A stretch of DNA of 64,000 nt from JBBRBB01 sp963830175 (GCA_963830175.1 CAWHKV010000002.1:248001-312000), one strand, 5' to 3'. Shown: positions 53,226 through 63,074, numbered from the stretch's first letter. Notes: a model not told the origin generated them from the letters alone. A program made the numbers and translations.

Positions 53226-55196
53226 TTATTTGTAACTGCGCTGGCTTGGTTTTACTTCTTCATACTCCAGCTTTTCCTTGTTCAGTTCCCAATCATTTTC
53301 AAGGTGTTTCCATGCTGCGACGTACATAAAATTTTCATCATCGCGCAAAGCTTCTCCTTCCTCCGTTTGAAATTCTTCTCTAAAGTGACCGCCACAACTT
53401 TCTTCACGGTGTAATGCATCAATGCACATCAATTCTCCGAGTTCAATAAAATCTGCAACGCGCCCGGCTTTGTCTAATTCGGGATTCATTTCATTCAACT
53501 GCCCGGGTATTTTTACATTGCTCCAAAATTCATTTTTTAAGGCCCTTATTTCAGCCACTGCCTGCCTTAACCCTTCTGCATTTCGTGCCATGCCGCATTT
53601 ATCCCACATAATTTTGCCAAGCCTTTTATGAAAGCTTTCCACCGTTTCAGTTCCCTGTATAGAAATAAGTTTTTCCAGTCTTTGTTGTACCTTTTTTTCT
53701 GCCTCTGCAAATGCAGGATGATCAAGTGAAATGGGTGATGTTCTGATCTCATCTGCCAGAAAATTTCCTATGGTGTAAGGAATAACAAAATAGCCATCTG
53801 CCAGACCCTGCATTAATGCGCTTGCGCCCAAACGATTTGCACCATGGTCGCTAAAATTACATTCACCTAAAGCATATAAACCCGGTACGGTGGTCTGCAA
53901 TTCATAATCAACCCACAACCCACCCATTGTATAGTGTACAGCAGGGTAAATTCTCATTGGCACCTCGTATGGATTTTCTCCTGTTATTTTTTCGTACATA
54001 TCAAACAGGTTTCCGTATTTCTCATTCACCACCTGTTTGCCAAGATTAAAAATTTCTTCATTAGAAACATTTTCCCTTCCCTGTTTGTTCGCTTCACCAC
54101 GTCCGTAGCGCTCTATGGCTGCAGAAAAATCGAGGTACACCGCCTGCCGGCTGCTGCCCACTCCGTATCCTGCATCGCACCTTTCTTTTGCGGCGCGTGA
54201 GGCAACATCTCGTGGTACCAGGTTGCCGAATGCGGGGTATCTTCTTTCAAGATAATAATCTCTTTCTTCAGGTGGTATTTCATTAGCTTTCCGGTTATCT
54301 CCTTTATTTTTTGGAACCCAGATCCGCCCATCGTTTCTTAAGCTTTCGCTCATTAATGTAAGTTTACTCTGGTGCTCACCACTTACAGGAATACAGGTTG
54401 GATGTATTTGTGTAAAGCATGGATTGGAAAAATATGCGCCTGCCTTATGTGCCTTCCAAATAGCAGTAACATTGCTGCCCATTGCATTGGTCGATAAGTA
54501 AAAAACATTTCCGTACCCACCGGTGCATAATAGCACTGCGTGACCAAAATGCCTTTCTACCTTACCCGTTATAAGGTTGCGGCAGATAATGCCTCTTGCC
54601 TTGCCATCTATTATAACCACCTCAAGCATTTCGTGACGGGTGTACATGGTTACTGTACCCAATGCCACCTGCCTTTCTAATGCCTGGTAAGCACCTATTA
54701 AAAGCTGCTGCCCCGTTTGTCCCGCGGCATAAAATGTACGCTGAACCTGAGTACCACCAAAACTGCGGTTACTTAATAATCCGCCATATTCTCTTGCAAA
54801 AGGCACACCTTGTGCAACACACTGATCAATGATATTTACACTTACTTCGGCAAGCCTGTGCACGTTACCCTCCCGGCTTCTGTAATCGCCTCCTTTAATT
54901 GTATCGTAGAATAACCGGTAAACGCTGTCACCATCATTCTGATAATTCTTTGCTGCATTTATTCCGCCCTGTGCTGCTATGGAATGTGCCCGACGTGGCG
55001 AATCCTGGAAGCAAAATGCTTTTACCTTGTAGCCAAGCTCTCCAAGTGAGGCGGCTGCAGAGGCACCCGCTAATCCTGTTCCCACAACAATAATTTCAAG
55101 ACTGCGTTTGTTTGCAGGATTTACCAGCTTGCAATGCCCCTTATAATAATTCCATTTTTCTTCTAAAGGCTTTGAAGGAATTTTTGCATCAACCAT
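53226..55196 (-). CDS. sdhA: Succinate dehydrogenase / fumarate reductase flavoprotein subunit
   Basis: The 656-residue subunit oxidises succinate to fumarate (or the reverse). The FAD-binding Rossmann motif is VVGTGLAGASAAASLGELG; RRAHSIAAQGGINAAKNYQ has His71, the covalent FAD ligand. HPTCIPVSGEHQSKLTLMSE, RRYPAFGNLVPRDVASRAA and HGANRLGASALMQGLADGYF are active-site blocks. It resembles the Bacteroidota/epsilon-type enzyme with a fused cytochrome partner. It lies between sdhC and sdhB in one operon. Confidence 0.96.
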   Translation of the reverse strand: MVDAKIPSKPLEEKWNYYKGHCKLVNPANKRSLEIIVVGTGLAGASAAASLGELGYKVKAFCFQDSPRRAHSIAAQGGINAAKNYQNDGDSVYRLFYDTIKGGDYRSREGNVHRLAEVSVNIIDQCVAQGVPFAREYGGLLSNRSFGGTQVQRTFYAAGQTGQQLLIGAYQALERQVALGTVTMYTRHEMLEVVIIDGKARGIICRNLITGKVERHFGHAVLLCTGGYGNVFYLSTNAMGSNVTAIWKAHKAGAYFSNPCFTQIHPTCIPVSGEHQSKLTLMSESLRNDGRIWVPKNKGDNRKANEIPPEERDYYLERRYPAFGNLVPRDVASRAAKERCDAGYGVGSSRQAVYLDFSAAIERYGRGEANKQGRENVSNEEIFNLGKQVVNEKYGNLFDMYEKITGENPYEVPMRIYPAVHYTMGGLWVDYELQTTVPGLYALGECNFSDHGANRLGASALMQGLADGYFVIPYTIGNFLADEIRTSPISLDHPAFAEAEKKVQQRLEKLISIQGTETVESFHKRLGKIMWDKCGMARNAEGLRQAVAEIRALKNEFWSNVKIPGQLNEMNPELDKAGRVADFIELGELMCIDALHREESCGGHFREEFQTEEGEALRDDENFMYVAAWKHLENDWELNKEKLEYEEVKPSQRSYK

Positions 55197-55240
55197 AAAT
55201 AATTGTATAATTTTTTTGCCCTTAGGCGTTCAATTCAAAA

Positions 55241-55933
55241 TTATTTTACCCATCCTAAATACATGCTTACTGGCATAAGCGCAAATGCAAGTGAAATAAT
55301 AATTGAAAATGCGTAGCCTATTGCCGAGATAAGTTTATTGTATCTTTTATTATTTACGCCAAGTGTTCTGAAAGCGCTTTGAAACCCATGCGCCAGGTGA
55401 TAACCCAGGGATATGCAGCCAATAACATACAAAATCACAACCCACAATTGCGAAAAAGTTACCTGCATTAATTTGTACAGGTTATGAATGGGTTCAATTG
55501 AAGGTGGATATGTTACCTCGTCGATGCCGCCTGTAAAACGTGAAGGTATCCAGAAATGTATCCAATGCACAATAAGAAAAAGCAATATAATGGTACCCAG
55601 TAAACCCATGCTGCGACTGTACCATTTGCTGCCACGGTTTCCATAATCAATGGCATAACCGGTGCCGCGCTTGCTGCGGTTTTGCACTTCGAGCATTATG
55701 CCCTGGATAGAATGAAGCATTATAAAAACAAACAAGCCTATCTCTACTATTCTTATCACAATCGTTGCCCCCATAAAATGAGCCGCTTTATTAAACATTT
55801 CGCCCTCATCATTATACCAGATGCAGGCATTTAATCCCGCATGTACCACCAGGAAAGTGATAAGGAAGATCCCTGTTAAGCTCATGGTGATCTTTTTACC
55901 GATAGAAGAGGTAAATACTTGTTTCCACGTCAT
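55241..55933 (-). CDS. sdhC: Succinate dehydrogenase cytochrome b subunit
   Basis: The 230-residue membrane anchor has five hydrophobic helices: residues about 15-35, 60-82, 105-130, 160-182 and 205-225. Histidines in or near helices (VVHAGLNAC, LHSIQGIM, IVHWIHFW, LAHGFQSAF) are candidate axial ligands of two haem groups, as in the Wolinella-type fumarate reductase and Bacillus-type enzymes. It starts the sdhCAB operon and probably binds menaquinone. Confidence 0.9.
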   Translation of the reverse strand: MTWKQVFTSSIGKKITMSLTGIFLITFLVVHAGLNACIWYNDEGEMFNKAAHFMGATIVIRIVEIGLFVFIMLHSIQGIMLEVQNRSKRGTGYAIDYGNRGSKWYSRSMGLLGTIILLFLIVHWIHFWIPSRFTGGIDEVTYPPSIEPIHNLYKLMQVTFSQLWVVILYVIGCISLGYHLAHGFQSAFRTLGVNNKRYNKLISAIGYAFSIIISLAFALMPVSMYLGWVK

Positions 55934-55968
55934 AATAAAATCCAGGTTGATTTTGTAAGCAATTGCAG

Positions 55969-55976
55969 CAAAAATA
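55969..55976 (-). promoter_or_regulatory. Candidate -7 box of the sdhCAB promoter
   Basis: TATTTTTG on the minus strand matches TAnnTTTG, 35 bases before the sdhC ATG. No convincing -33 partner is seen. Confidence 0.45.
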
Positions 55977-56072
55977 CTATTCGATGCGGAGTTTTATGTT
56001 TTTTGATTAAGGGATTTTGATGTATGCCATACCCATCTTATACACTTATACTAATATGGAAATTATTTTTAC

Positions 56073-56555
56073 CTATACCATATCACTTGCCGAAAAACCA
56101 AAAGGCAGCAGAAGTGATGAAGATTTCAACATTAAAATATTGCCTTCCATTCCCGAAAGAATTATTTTAATGGGATGTTTAAATCTTACCTCATGCTCTA
56201 CAAGACTCTGCCTGCAAATGCCACAGGGACTAACCGGTTTGTTGCTGGAGCCTTTGGTATTATTATATGAAATGGCAATAGTGTTTATGCCAACATTCGG
56301 ATGCATGGCCGCCGCCGCAGATAACAATACGCGTTCTGCGCAAATGCCTGCAGGATAGCTTGCATTCTCCTGATTGGATGCAGTAATTATTTCACCATTT
56401 GAAAGTAGCGCAGCAGCACCAACATGAAATCCTGAGTACGGTGCGTACGCATGAACCGTTGCCTGTTTTGCTTTAGCCAGCAACAATTTGTCATCACCAC
56501 TCAATTCATCTGCCGTGTTTAATTTTTCGTATTCAAACCGATGTTGTTCAACCAT
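56073..56555 (-). CDS. cdd: Cytidine deaminase
   Basis: The 160-residue enzyme deaminates cytidine and deoxycytidine to the uridine forms in pyrimidine salvage. The zinc site is intact: AGICAERV with Cys72 and the catalytic Glu74, and SPCGICRQ with Cys111 and Cys114. YAPYSGFHVGAAALLSNGEI and SNQENASYP match the family. The length fits the homotetrameric class. It is flanked by the sdhCAB operon and the signal peptidase gene on the same strand. Confidence 0.94.
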   Translation of the reverse strand: MVEQHRFEYEKLNTADELSGDDKLLLAKAKQATVHAYAPYSGFHVGAAALLSNGEIITASNQENASYPAGICAERVLLSAAAAMHPNVGINTIAISYNNTKGSSNKPVSPCGICRQSLVEHEVRFKHPIKIILSGMEGNILMLKSSSLLLPFGFSASDMV

Positions 56556-56574
56556 TCTAAGTTGTATTATGGGT

Positions 56575-56601
56575 AAAAAAAATCCTCACCATGGGTGAGG
56601 A
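56575..56601 (-). terminator. Intrinsic terminator of the signal peptidase gene
   Basis: An 8-bp stem TCCTCACC / GGTGAGGA with a loop of ATG-type bases (56591-56593) is followed on the minus strand by an eight-T run. It lies between lepB and cdd. Confidence 0.85.
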
Positions 56602-56623
56602 AATTAATATTTTTTTCTGTTGA

Positions 56624-58132
56624 TTATTTAATTGATTTAAACAAACGGTTCCATCGTGGTCCGCCATCCCAGCTAAACCAGATAAGTGTCGCCTTACCTA
56701 CAATATGTGTTTCAGGCACGTAACCCCAAAAACGGCTATCCTGGCTGCGGTGCCTGTTATCACCCATCATCCAGTAATAGTTGTATTTGGTTTTGTAAAT
56801 ATTGGTTTGTTTACCATTAATGTAAAAGGCACCATTCTTAGTTTCCAGCGTATTGCCTTCGTAATTTGTAATAAGCCTTTGATAAAGAGCTATGTTTCGG
56901 GGTGTTATTGTAATTACATCTCCTTTTTTAGGTAGGTGTATTGGTCCGTAGTTATCGGGGGTCCAGGGAAAATTTTTATCATCAAAAGGAAATGTATAAC
57001 CTGTAACATTTAATAAAGAGATCTTAATACTTTTTACATTGGGTTGTTTCTGAACCATCTTCGCTTCGCCGGGGGTCATGTTAATGTAATATGTATCGGG
57101 CTGAGACGGGTTAACATCAATTTGTCCCTTTGTATTTTCAACATCAATACCCAAATTGCCCTGCAAAAATTCGGCAGTAAATGGTGTTCCATTCGTTTCT
57201 ACCTGGTAATCTATCTGGCTGTCTTCGGGAATAAAAGCACGACGGTTATTAATATATAAAACTCCGTCTCTTACCACCAGATTGTCCCCGGGCATTCCCA
57301 CACATCTTTTTATGTAATTATCAGTTTTATCCAGTGGGTGAACTAACACCGGAAAGTCAGCATTTAATGCATCCCTGTTTCCGTTGTATTGTTGCCGAAG
57401 TACATCGTAATAGGGATTTTTACTGCCATAGTCAGGAAGGTTAATGATTGTATCACCTATTGGTACATTAAAAACAACTACATCATTGCGCTGAATCTGG
57501 GTGGTGCCAGGTAATCTTTTATAATCCAATTTTAACCATTCAAGGTAAGAAGGGGTAGTAGCCATTCCCGGCAACGTGTTATGTACAAAGGGAAAACTAA
57601 GCGGGGTTATGGGTAAGCGCGGGCCATAACTCATTTTATTTACAAATAGAAAGTCGTTAACCAGCAATGTTTTCTCCATACTTTCAGAAGGTATGGTATA
57701 TGCTTCAAAAACAAAGGTGCGAATAAGTGTTGCAGCAACAATGGCAAAGACCGCTGCATCTATCCATTCTCTTGTAGCAGATTTTTTATACCGTGCAACA
57801 ACTTCTTTTCCGCCCCACCGCACATCTTTCGAGAATCCCAGGTAAGGCAAATAAATAAATGGAATGAAAACGGCAGCAGCATGTTGCAGAAACGAAAATT
57901 TACCAAAATGCATTACAAATATGATGAGTATCCATATAGTAACAAACTGCCCTGCAATGGGAATGAACTGTAACCAGAACCAAACTTTTTTAATACCACA
58001 ACGCTCAACCATTTGCCAGGTATTATAAAAGGGAACAAATGCTTTCCACCCATCTATGCCGGCCTTTTTAAACATGCCATAAACGCCAATGTGCCAACCG
58101 ATGGCGCCAATGATAAATATGATCCAACCCAT
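56624..58132 (-). CDS. lepB: Signal peptidase I, with N-terminal membrane extension
   Basis: The 502-residue protein cleaves Sec signal peptides. The catalytic Ser151 is in YTIPSESMEKTLL and Lys275 in YIKRCVGMPGDN; GDNRHRSQDSRFWGYVPETHIVGKA is the family's last block. Compared with about 320 residues in E. coli, this one carries three or more membrane segments in residues 1-140 and about 130 extra residues between the Lys block and the end, both common in Bacteroidota enzymes. A good TTTTG-N18-TATTTTTG promoter sits just upstream. Confidence 0.93.
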   Translation of the reverse strand: MGWIIFIIGAIGWHIGVYGMFKKAGIDGWKAFVPFYNTWQMVERCGIKKVWFWLQFIPIAGQFVTIWILIIFVMHFGKFSFLQHAAAVFIPFIYLPYLGFSKDVRWGGKEVVARYKKSATREWIDAAVFAIVAATLIRTFVFEAYTIPSESMEKTLLVNDFLFVNKMSYGPRLPITPLSFPFVHNTLPGMATTPSYLEWLKLDYKRLPGTTQIQRNDVVVFNVPIGDTIINLPDYGSKNPYYDVLRQQYNGNRDALNADFPVLVHPLDKTDNYIKRCVGMPGDNLVVRDGVLYINNRRAFIPEDSQIDYQVETNGTPFTAEFLQGNLGIDVENTKGQIDVNPSQPDTYYINMTPGEAKMVQKQPNVKSIKISLLNVTGYTFPFDDKNFPWTPDNYGPIHLPKKGDVITITPRNIALYQRLITNYEGNTLETKNGAFYINGKQTNIYKTKYNYYWMMGDNRHRSQDSRFWGYVPETHIVGKATLIWFSWDGGPRWNRLFKSIK

Positions 58133-58160
58133 AAAAGAGTAATTAATTAAATGTGACCAA

Positions 58161-58191
58161 CAAAAATAGCGATTGATTTAAGGCTGCAAAA
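58161..58191 (-). promoter_or_regulatory. lepB promoter, -7 and -33 elements
   Basis: On the minus strand TTTTG (58191-58187) and TATTTTTG (58168-58161) are 18 bases apart, a good fit to the Bacteroidota TTTG / TAnnTTTG promoter. The -7 box ends 28 bases before the ATG. Confidence 0.65.
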
Positions 58192-58239
58192 TATGGTTAT
58201 AGAAAGTTTTCTTAAATGGGAATGCATTTAATAAAAGAG

Positions 58240-60165
58240 CTACACCCTACCATTTTTAATTTCATCAACTACCGCTGGGTCTAACAGTGTAGTTGTATCG
58301 CCCAGGTTTTCTGTTTCGCCTTCTGCGATCTTTCTTAAAATGCGGCGCATAATTTTTCCACTGCGGGTTTTTGGCAAACCACTTACGAATTGTATTCGAT
58401 CGGGTTTGGCTATAGGTCCGATAATCCGTGAAACGGTTGTCGTAATATCTTTTTTAGTAAGCTCATCTTCCAGCTTGGTTCCATTATAAATTACATACGC
58501 ATAAATGCCCTGCCCTTTAATATCGTGGGGGTAGCCTACCACCGCACTTTCAACCACGCCTGCGTGCATATTTATAGCATTTTCCACCTCAGCCGTGCCT
58601 ATTCTGTGTCCACTCACATTTAGTACATCATCAACACGACCCGTTATTCTAAAAAATCCATTACTATCTTTTAATGCACCGTCGCCTGTAAAGTACAGGT
58701 TAGGATACGTGGCAAAATAATTTTGTTTACACCTGTCGTGATCGCCCCAGGTGGTTCTGATTGTTGAAGGCCAGGGGGCTTTAATGCAAAGATTTCCTGA
58801 AGCAACTTCATTCGGTGCGGGATCCGGGATTTCATTTCCATTTTCATCAACTAAAACAGGTTGTATGCCAGGTAGCGGAAGTGTTGCCCATGCAGGTTTT
58901 GCAGGTGTTACACCGGCTAGATTTGAGATCATAATGCCACCGGTTTCTGTTTGCCACCAGGTATCTACAATAGGGCAATTTTTCTTGCCGATATGCTCAT
59001 CATACCAGTGCCATGCTTCTTCATTTATAGGTTCACCAACAGTACCAAGAACTTTTAAAGAAGACAAATCTTTATTCTGTAAGGGTTCTGTGCCAAAACC
59101 CATTAAGCTTCTTATGGCAGTTGGGGCGGTATATAGAATGTTTACTTTATGCTTGTCTACAATTTCCCAAAACCTGCCTGCATCGGGCCATGTAGGTATG
59201 CCTTCAAACATTAAAACTGTTGCACCAGCACTAAGTGGCCCGTAGGCAATATAGCTGTGACCGGTTATCCACCCGATATCGGCGGTACAGAAAAATATCT
59301 CCCCGGGCTGGTATTGAAAAACATTTACAAAAGTGTAATTGGTGTAAACCATGTAACCGGCACATGCATGCACCACACCTTTGGGTTTGCCTGTAGAGCC
59401 AGAGGTATATAAAATAAACAGGGGATCTTCCGCATCCATCTCTTCTGCTGCATGCCGGGCAATAGAAGCATTCGACACTTTTTTAATTTCATCATCCCAC
59501 CACACATCGCGACCCTGAATCATGGATACAGGAGTTTTAGTACGTGTAAAAACCAACACTTTTTTCACAGTCTTATTGCGCACCAGTGCATCATCAATAA
59601 CACTTTTTAAAGGGATGTCTTTTGCTCCGCGGAAGGCACCGTCGCAGGTAATGATGTATGCAGCTTCTGCATCATCGAGCCTGTCAGAAATACTTTGTGC
59701 AGAAAATCCTCCGAAAATAACGGAATGTATTGCACCGATTCTTGCACAAGCAAGCACTGCCATTGCCAATTCAGGAATCATGCCCATGTAAATGCATACA
59801 CGGTCTCCTTTTTTAATGCCCAGGTTCGTGAGTACTATTGATAATTCGCAAACCTTATGGTGAAGTTCTTTATAAGTTAGTGTAAGGTGTTTTTCTGTGG
59901 GGTCGTTAGGCTCCCATATAATAGCGGGCTTATTACCCAATGCAGGTAAATGACGATCTAAACAATTTTCAGTGATATTTAATTTTCCACCTTTAAACCA
60001 TTGCACTTTGGGTTCTGTAAAATTCCATTCCAAAACTGAATCATATTTTTTTTTCCAGGTAAAGTTTTGTGCAATATCATCCCAGAATTGTTCAGGTTGC
60101 TCAATACTTCTTTTATATTCAGCATAATATTCATCAGACGTTTTTATCTGGTATGGATACGACAT
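58240..60165 (-). CDS. acs: Acetyl-CoA synthetase
   Basis: The 641-residue enzyme makes acetyl-CoA from acetate, ATP and CoA by an acetyl-AMP intermediate. YTSGSTGKPKGVVH is the AMP-binding P-loop, DTWWQTETGG the adenine/acyl-binding block, and YFTGDGALKDSNGFFRITGRVDD the hinge. Near the end Lys604 (PKTRSGKIMRRIL) is the acetylation site that often regulates this enzyme. All parts are intact and length is normal. It sits between lepB and the divergent gldA gene. Confidence 0.96.
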   Translation of the reverse strand: MSYPYQIKTSDEYYAEYKRSIEQPEQFWDDIAQNFTWKKKYDSVLEWNFTEPKVQWFKGGKLNITENCLDRHLPALGNKPAIIWEPNDPTEKHLTLTYKELHHKVCELSIVLTNLGIKKGDRVCIYMGMIPELAMAVLACARIGAIHSVIFGGFSAQSISDRLDDAEAAYIITCDGAFRGAKDIPLKSVIDDALVRNKTVKKVLVFTRTKTPVSMIQGRDVWWDDEIKKVSNASIARHAAEEMDAEDPLFILYTSGSTGKPKGVVHACAGYMVYTNYTFVNVFQYQPGEIFFCTADIGWITGHSYIAYGPLSAGATVLMFEGIPTWPDAGRFWEIVDKHKVNILYTAPTAIRSLMGFGTEPLQNKDLSSLKVLGTVGEPINEEAWHWYDEHIGKKNCPIVDTWWQTETGGIMISNLAGVTPAKPAWATLPLPGIQPVLVDENGNEIPDPAPNEVASGNLCIKAPWPSTIRTTWGDHDRCKQNYFATYPNLYFTGDGALKDSNGFFRITGRVDDVLNVSGHRIGTAEVENAINMHAGVVESAVVGYPHDIKGQGIYAYVIYNGTKLEDELTKKDITTTVSRIIGPIAKPDRIQFVSGLPKTRSGKIMRRILRKIAEGETENLGDTTTLLDPAVVDEIKNGRV

Positions 60166-60265
60166 ATGGCTTTAGCTTTAGGAGCATAAATTTAATGAAC
60201 AATATATAAAACTTTTCCTGAGCCGGAAGTTACCTGTTTATGTAACCTTGCTAAAAGGCATCCGC

Positions 60266-60273
60266 TATCTTTG
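60266..60273 (+). promoter_or_regulatory. Candidate -7 box of the gldA promoter
   Basis: TATCTTTG matches TAnnTTTG and lies 14 bases before the gldA ATG. A TTG at 60248-60250 is a poor -33 match because spacing is short (15 bases). Confidence 0.45.
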
Positions 60274-60287
60274 AAAAAATTTACAGC

Positions 60288-61205
60288 ATGAGTATAGCGG
60301 TTCATAATTTGACCAAGCAATATGAGAGTCAAACTGCGGTAAATAATATATCATTCAATATAAATAAAAATGAAGTAGTTGGGTTCTTAGGTCCAAATGG
60401 TGCGGGAAAGAGCACTACACTTAAAATTATTACAGGATATATTAAGGCTACAAGTGGTACAGTAAAAGTGTGTGATATTGATGTAAATGAAAACCCAATC
60501 GCTGTTAAAAAAAATATAGGTTACCTGCCTGAGGCGAACCCTTTACATTACGAGTTGTACGTTAGAGAATACCTGCAATTTATTGCAGGGCTTCATAAGA
60601 TATACGATAGTAAAAAATCGATTGACCGTGTTATTGCGCTTACCGGTTTAACAAATGAAAGCAATAAGAAAATCGGGCAACTTTCTAAAGGTTATAAACA
60701 AAGAGTAGGTATTGCAGCGGCATTGATACATGATCCTGCCGTGATTATTTTAGATGAACCCACGAGTGGTTTAGATCCTAACCAAATTGTTGAAATAAGA
60801 AATGTAATCAAGGAACAGGGTAATAATAAGTCAGTATTATTTTCTTCTCACATTTTGCAGGAGGTGCAGGCAATCTGTGACAGGGTAATAATAATAAACA
60901 AAGGTGTAATTGTAGCTGACGACAGGCTTGAAAATTTGCAAAAAAATAATGCGGGTAATCTTGTAAAGGTGCGGTTTGTTGAAAGTGTGTTAATAGATGA
61001 TCTAAAAAATTTGAAGTTTGTAAATGAGGTTAAATTATTAAAAGACAGTAGTTTTACTTTGGCAAGCAGTAATACCGATGAAGTTAAAAGGCAATTGTTG
61101 CAAATGGCTTTATCAAACAATTTAAACATTACAAGCCTTCAAACCGAAGGCAGTAACCTGGAATCAATTTTCAGGTCGTTAACGGTTGAAAGTTCTGTGA
61201 GTTAA
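60288..61205 (+). CDS. gldA: Gliding-motility-type ABC transporter ATP-binding protein GldA
   Basis: The 305-residue ATPase has Walker A GPNGAGKST (residues 35-43), the Q-loop region NIGYLPEANPLHYELYVREYLQF that is characteristic of GldA, signature IGQLSKGYKQRVGIAAALI and Walker B VIILDEPTSGLDPNQ, then the switch histidine in SSHILQE. GldA partners GldF and GldG, which are not in this window; gene presence alone does not prove gliding. It may have its own promoter (TATCTTTG box) and is followed by a long inverted repeat. Confidence 0.9.
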   Translation: MSIAVHNLTKQYESQTAVNNISFNINKNEVVGFLGPNGAGKSTTLKIITGYIKATSGTVKVCDIDVNENPIAVKKNIGYLPEANPLHYELYVREYLQFIAGLHKIYDSKKSIDRVIALTGLTNESNKKIGQLSKGYKQRVGIAAALIHDPAVIILDEPTSGLDPNQIVEIRNVIKEQGNNKSVLFSSHILQEVQAICDRVIIINKGVIVADDRLENLQKNNAGNLVKVRFVESVLIDDLKNLKFVNEVKLLKDSSFTLASSNTDEVKRQLLQMALSNNLNITSLQTEGSNLESIFRSLTVESSVS

Positions 61206-61215
61206 GTAAAATAAT

Positions 61216-61309
61216 TAGCCGCAGAGAATCACAAAATTTTCTGCAATCAGCAATAAAGTCCCTCATCTTTAATGCCTCATGCGATCATTTTTGTGGTTCT
61301 CTGCGGCTA
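61216..61309. repeat. Long inverted repeat (21-bp arms) downstream of gldA
   Basis: Arms at 61216-61236 and 61289-61309 are reverse complements with a single mismatch (they begin TAGCCGCAGAGAA and end TTCTCTGCGGCTA). A 52-base loop separates them, and a T run follows at 61312-61318. It could end gldA transcription, or be one copy of a dispersed intergenic element of the REP/MITE type. Confidence 0.75.
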
Positions 61310-61355
61310 TACTTTTTTTGAAAGTTTGAACTGTTTAAAAAGTTAGTTTTGGTTG

Positions 61356-61976
61356 TTAAGGCAGTTCATATATTTTGATCCTGATATCGTGTGGTGCAAC
61401 TTCGTCGCCACCAAAGTAAGGATAGAGTTTGTAGCGCATGTAAGACCCGATGCAATGCCTGTCTACCTGCACAATGCTTCCATTTACTTCAAATTCATAT
61501 GCTGTGGGAAGGCAGGTGATCCTGCACTTTAATTTCTCTCCAATTTGTGCAGTGTACATTTCTCTTATAATCATCTTTCCATCATTATGTACAAATGCAA
61601 ATATGCGTAATGCATTCTCACTCCAACGCCAGCCTATTCTTGCACTGTTATCCAGGTGGTGCGAGCCGCAATCGCTAAAGCCGTACAATTTATTTACATC
61701 ATTCTGGTTAGAAGTATTGTCCAGGGTGTATATGCACGAACTGTCGAATCCGGCATAGAAGTTTAGTTCGTTTTTCCTGATAAACACAGTAGGATTTACC
61801 GTTGGGTAATGTTCGCCGGATTTAATAAGGTAAGTAACTATTTTAGTTTTGTCTGTATTTGCACTTTGATCTCTTGCTTCAGGTTCGGCCACAGGAACAG
61901 CCTGTTCACTTTTATTACAACTAAAATGCAGGGTAGAGAATACAAGGATAGCAACAAGAAAAAATGGCTTTCTCAT
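61356..61976 (-). CDS. Lipoprotein of unknown function
   Basis: I do not recognise this 206-residue protein. It has a lipoprotein signal (lipobox HFSC, Cys20) and a beta-rich mature part: TKIVTYLIKSGEHYPTVNPT, ELNFYAGFDSSCIYTL, ARIGWRWSENALRIFAFVHN and LKCRITCLPTAYEFEVNG. RWSENALRIFAFVHNDGKM looks like a lectin-type or carbohydrate-recognition beta sandwich, but this is only an impression. Cysteines near residues 80-100 and 155 may form disulfides. Between it and gldA lies the long inverted repeat. Confidence 0.65.
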   Translation of the reverse strand: MRKPFFLVAILVFSTLHFSCNKSEQAVPVAEPEARDQSANTDKTKIVTYLIKSGEHYPTVNPTVFIRKNELNFYAGFDSSCIYTLDNTSNQNDVNKLYGFSDCGSHHLDNSARIGWRWSENALRIFAFVHNDGKMIIREMYTAQIGEKLKCRITCLPTAYEFEVNGSIVQVDRHCIGSYMRYKLYPYFGGDEVAPHDIRIKIYELP

Positions 61977-62081
61977 AGAAAAATAGATATTGGATATTGA
62001 GCAGCAAAACTAATTGCCTGCTATTAAACGGCAAAAATTATTTTTTATTGGGTAAAATTGAAAAAAATCTTACCCAAATTT

Positions 62082-63074
62082 TTAGTTCAACAAGTTTTTG
62101 CTTACAAGATATTCGGCAATCTGCACTGCGTTAGTGGCAGCACCTTTTCTAAGGTTATCACTTACCACCCACATGTTTAACGTGTTGGGTTGTGTATCAT
62201 CCCTGCGCAATCTGCCAACGAAAACTTCATCCTTTTCATGTGCATGTAAAGGCATGGGATATTTTTGAGATGCTTTATCATCTTCTACTACAACCCCCGG
62301 GGAATTTGATAAAAGTTCAAACACATCTTCCAGGGAATAATCATTTTCAAACTCTACGTTTACGCTTTCACTATGGCCGCCAATCACCGGTATTCTAACT
62401 GTAGTAGCTGTTACTTTAATGTTTTCGTCACGAAGAATTTTCCTGGTTTCATTCACCATTTTCATTTCTTCTTTAGTATAACCATTTTCCAAAAAAACAT
62501 CTACCTGCGGTATGGCATTCAGGTCAATTTTGTATTTGTACGCCATTTCACCTTCTATCTCTTTCCTTTCATTAAACAACTGGTCTACCGCTTTTTTGCC
62601 AGTACCAGAAACACTCTGGTAAGTACTTACAACAATCCTTTTTATAGTGTATTTCTGGTGCAATGGATTAAGTGCAATTACCATTTGAATGGTACTGCAA
62701 TTTGGGTTGGCAATTATTTTATCTTCTGATGTAATGGCATCAGCATTTATTTCTGGTACAACCAACTTTTTGGAAGGGTCCATTCTCCATGCACTGGAGT
62801 TGTCAATAACCGTAATGCCTGCTGCTGCAAACTTTGGCGCCCACTCTAAAGATGTGCTGCCACCTGCCGAGAATAAGGCTACAGCCGGCTTTGCGTCGAT
62901 TGCACTTTGCATGCTCACAACTTTATAACCTTTCCCTTTAAAGGTGATCTCTTTACCCACCGATCTTTCTGATGCAACGGGTATAATTTCGCTTACAGGA
63001 AAATTTCTCTCTTCAAGAATCTGTAACATCTTTGTTCCCACTAACCCGGTTGCACCAACAACTGCTACCTTCAT
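62082..63074 (-). CDS. asd: Aspartate-semialdehyde dehydrogenase
   Basis: The enzyme reduces aspartyl phosphate with NADPH in the lysine, threonine, methionine and diaminopimelate pathway. The 330-residue protein has the NADP motif GATGLVGTKMLQILEER, SAGGSTSLEWAP, catalytic Cys126 (NPNCSTIQM) and the substrate-binding VRIPVIGGHSESVNVEF with its conserved Arg and His. Its typical neighbour aspartokinase is not in this window. It is divergent from the NUDIX gene. Confidence 0.95.
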   Translation of the reverse strand: MKVAVVGATGLVGTKMLQILEERNFPVSEIIPVASERSVGKEITFKGKGYKVVSMQSAIDAKPAVALFSAGGSTSLEWAPKFAAAGITVIDNSSAWRMDPSKKLVVPEINADAITSEDKIIANPNCSTIQMVIALNPLHQKYTIKRIVVSTYQSVSGTGKKAVDQLFNERKEIEGEMAYKYKIDLNAIPQVDVFLENGYTKEEMKMVNETRKILRDENIKVTATTVRIPVIGGHSESVNVEFENDYSLEDVFELLSNSPGVVVEDDKASQKYPMPLHAHEKDEVFVGRLRRDDTQPNTLNMWVVSDNLRKGAATNAVQIAEYLVSKNLLN

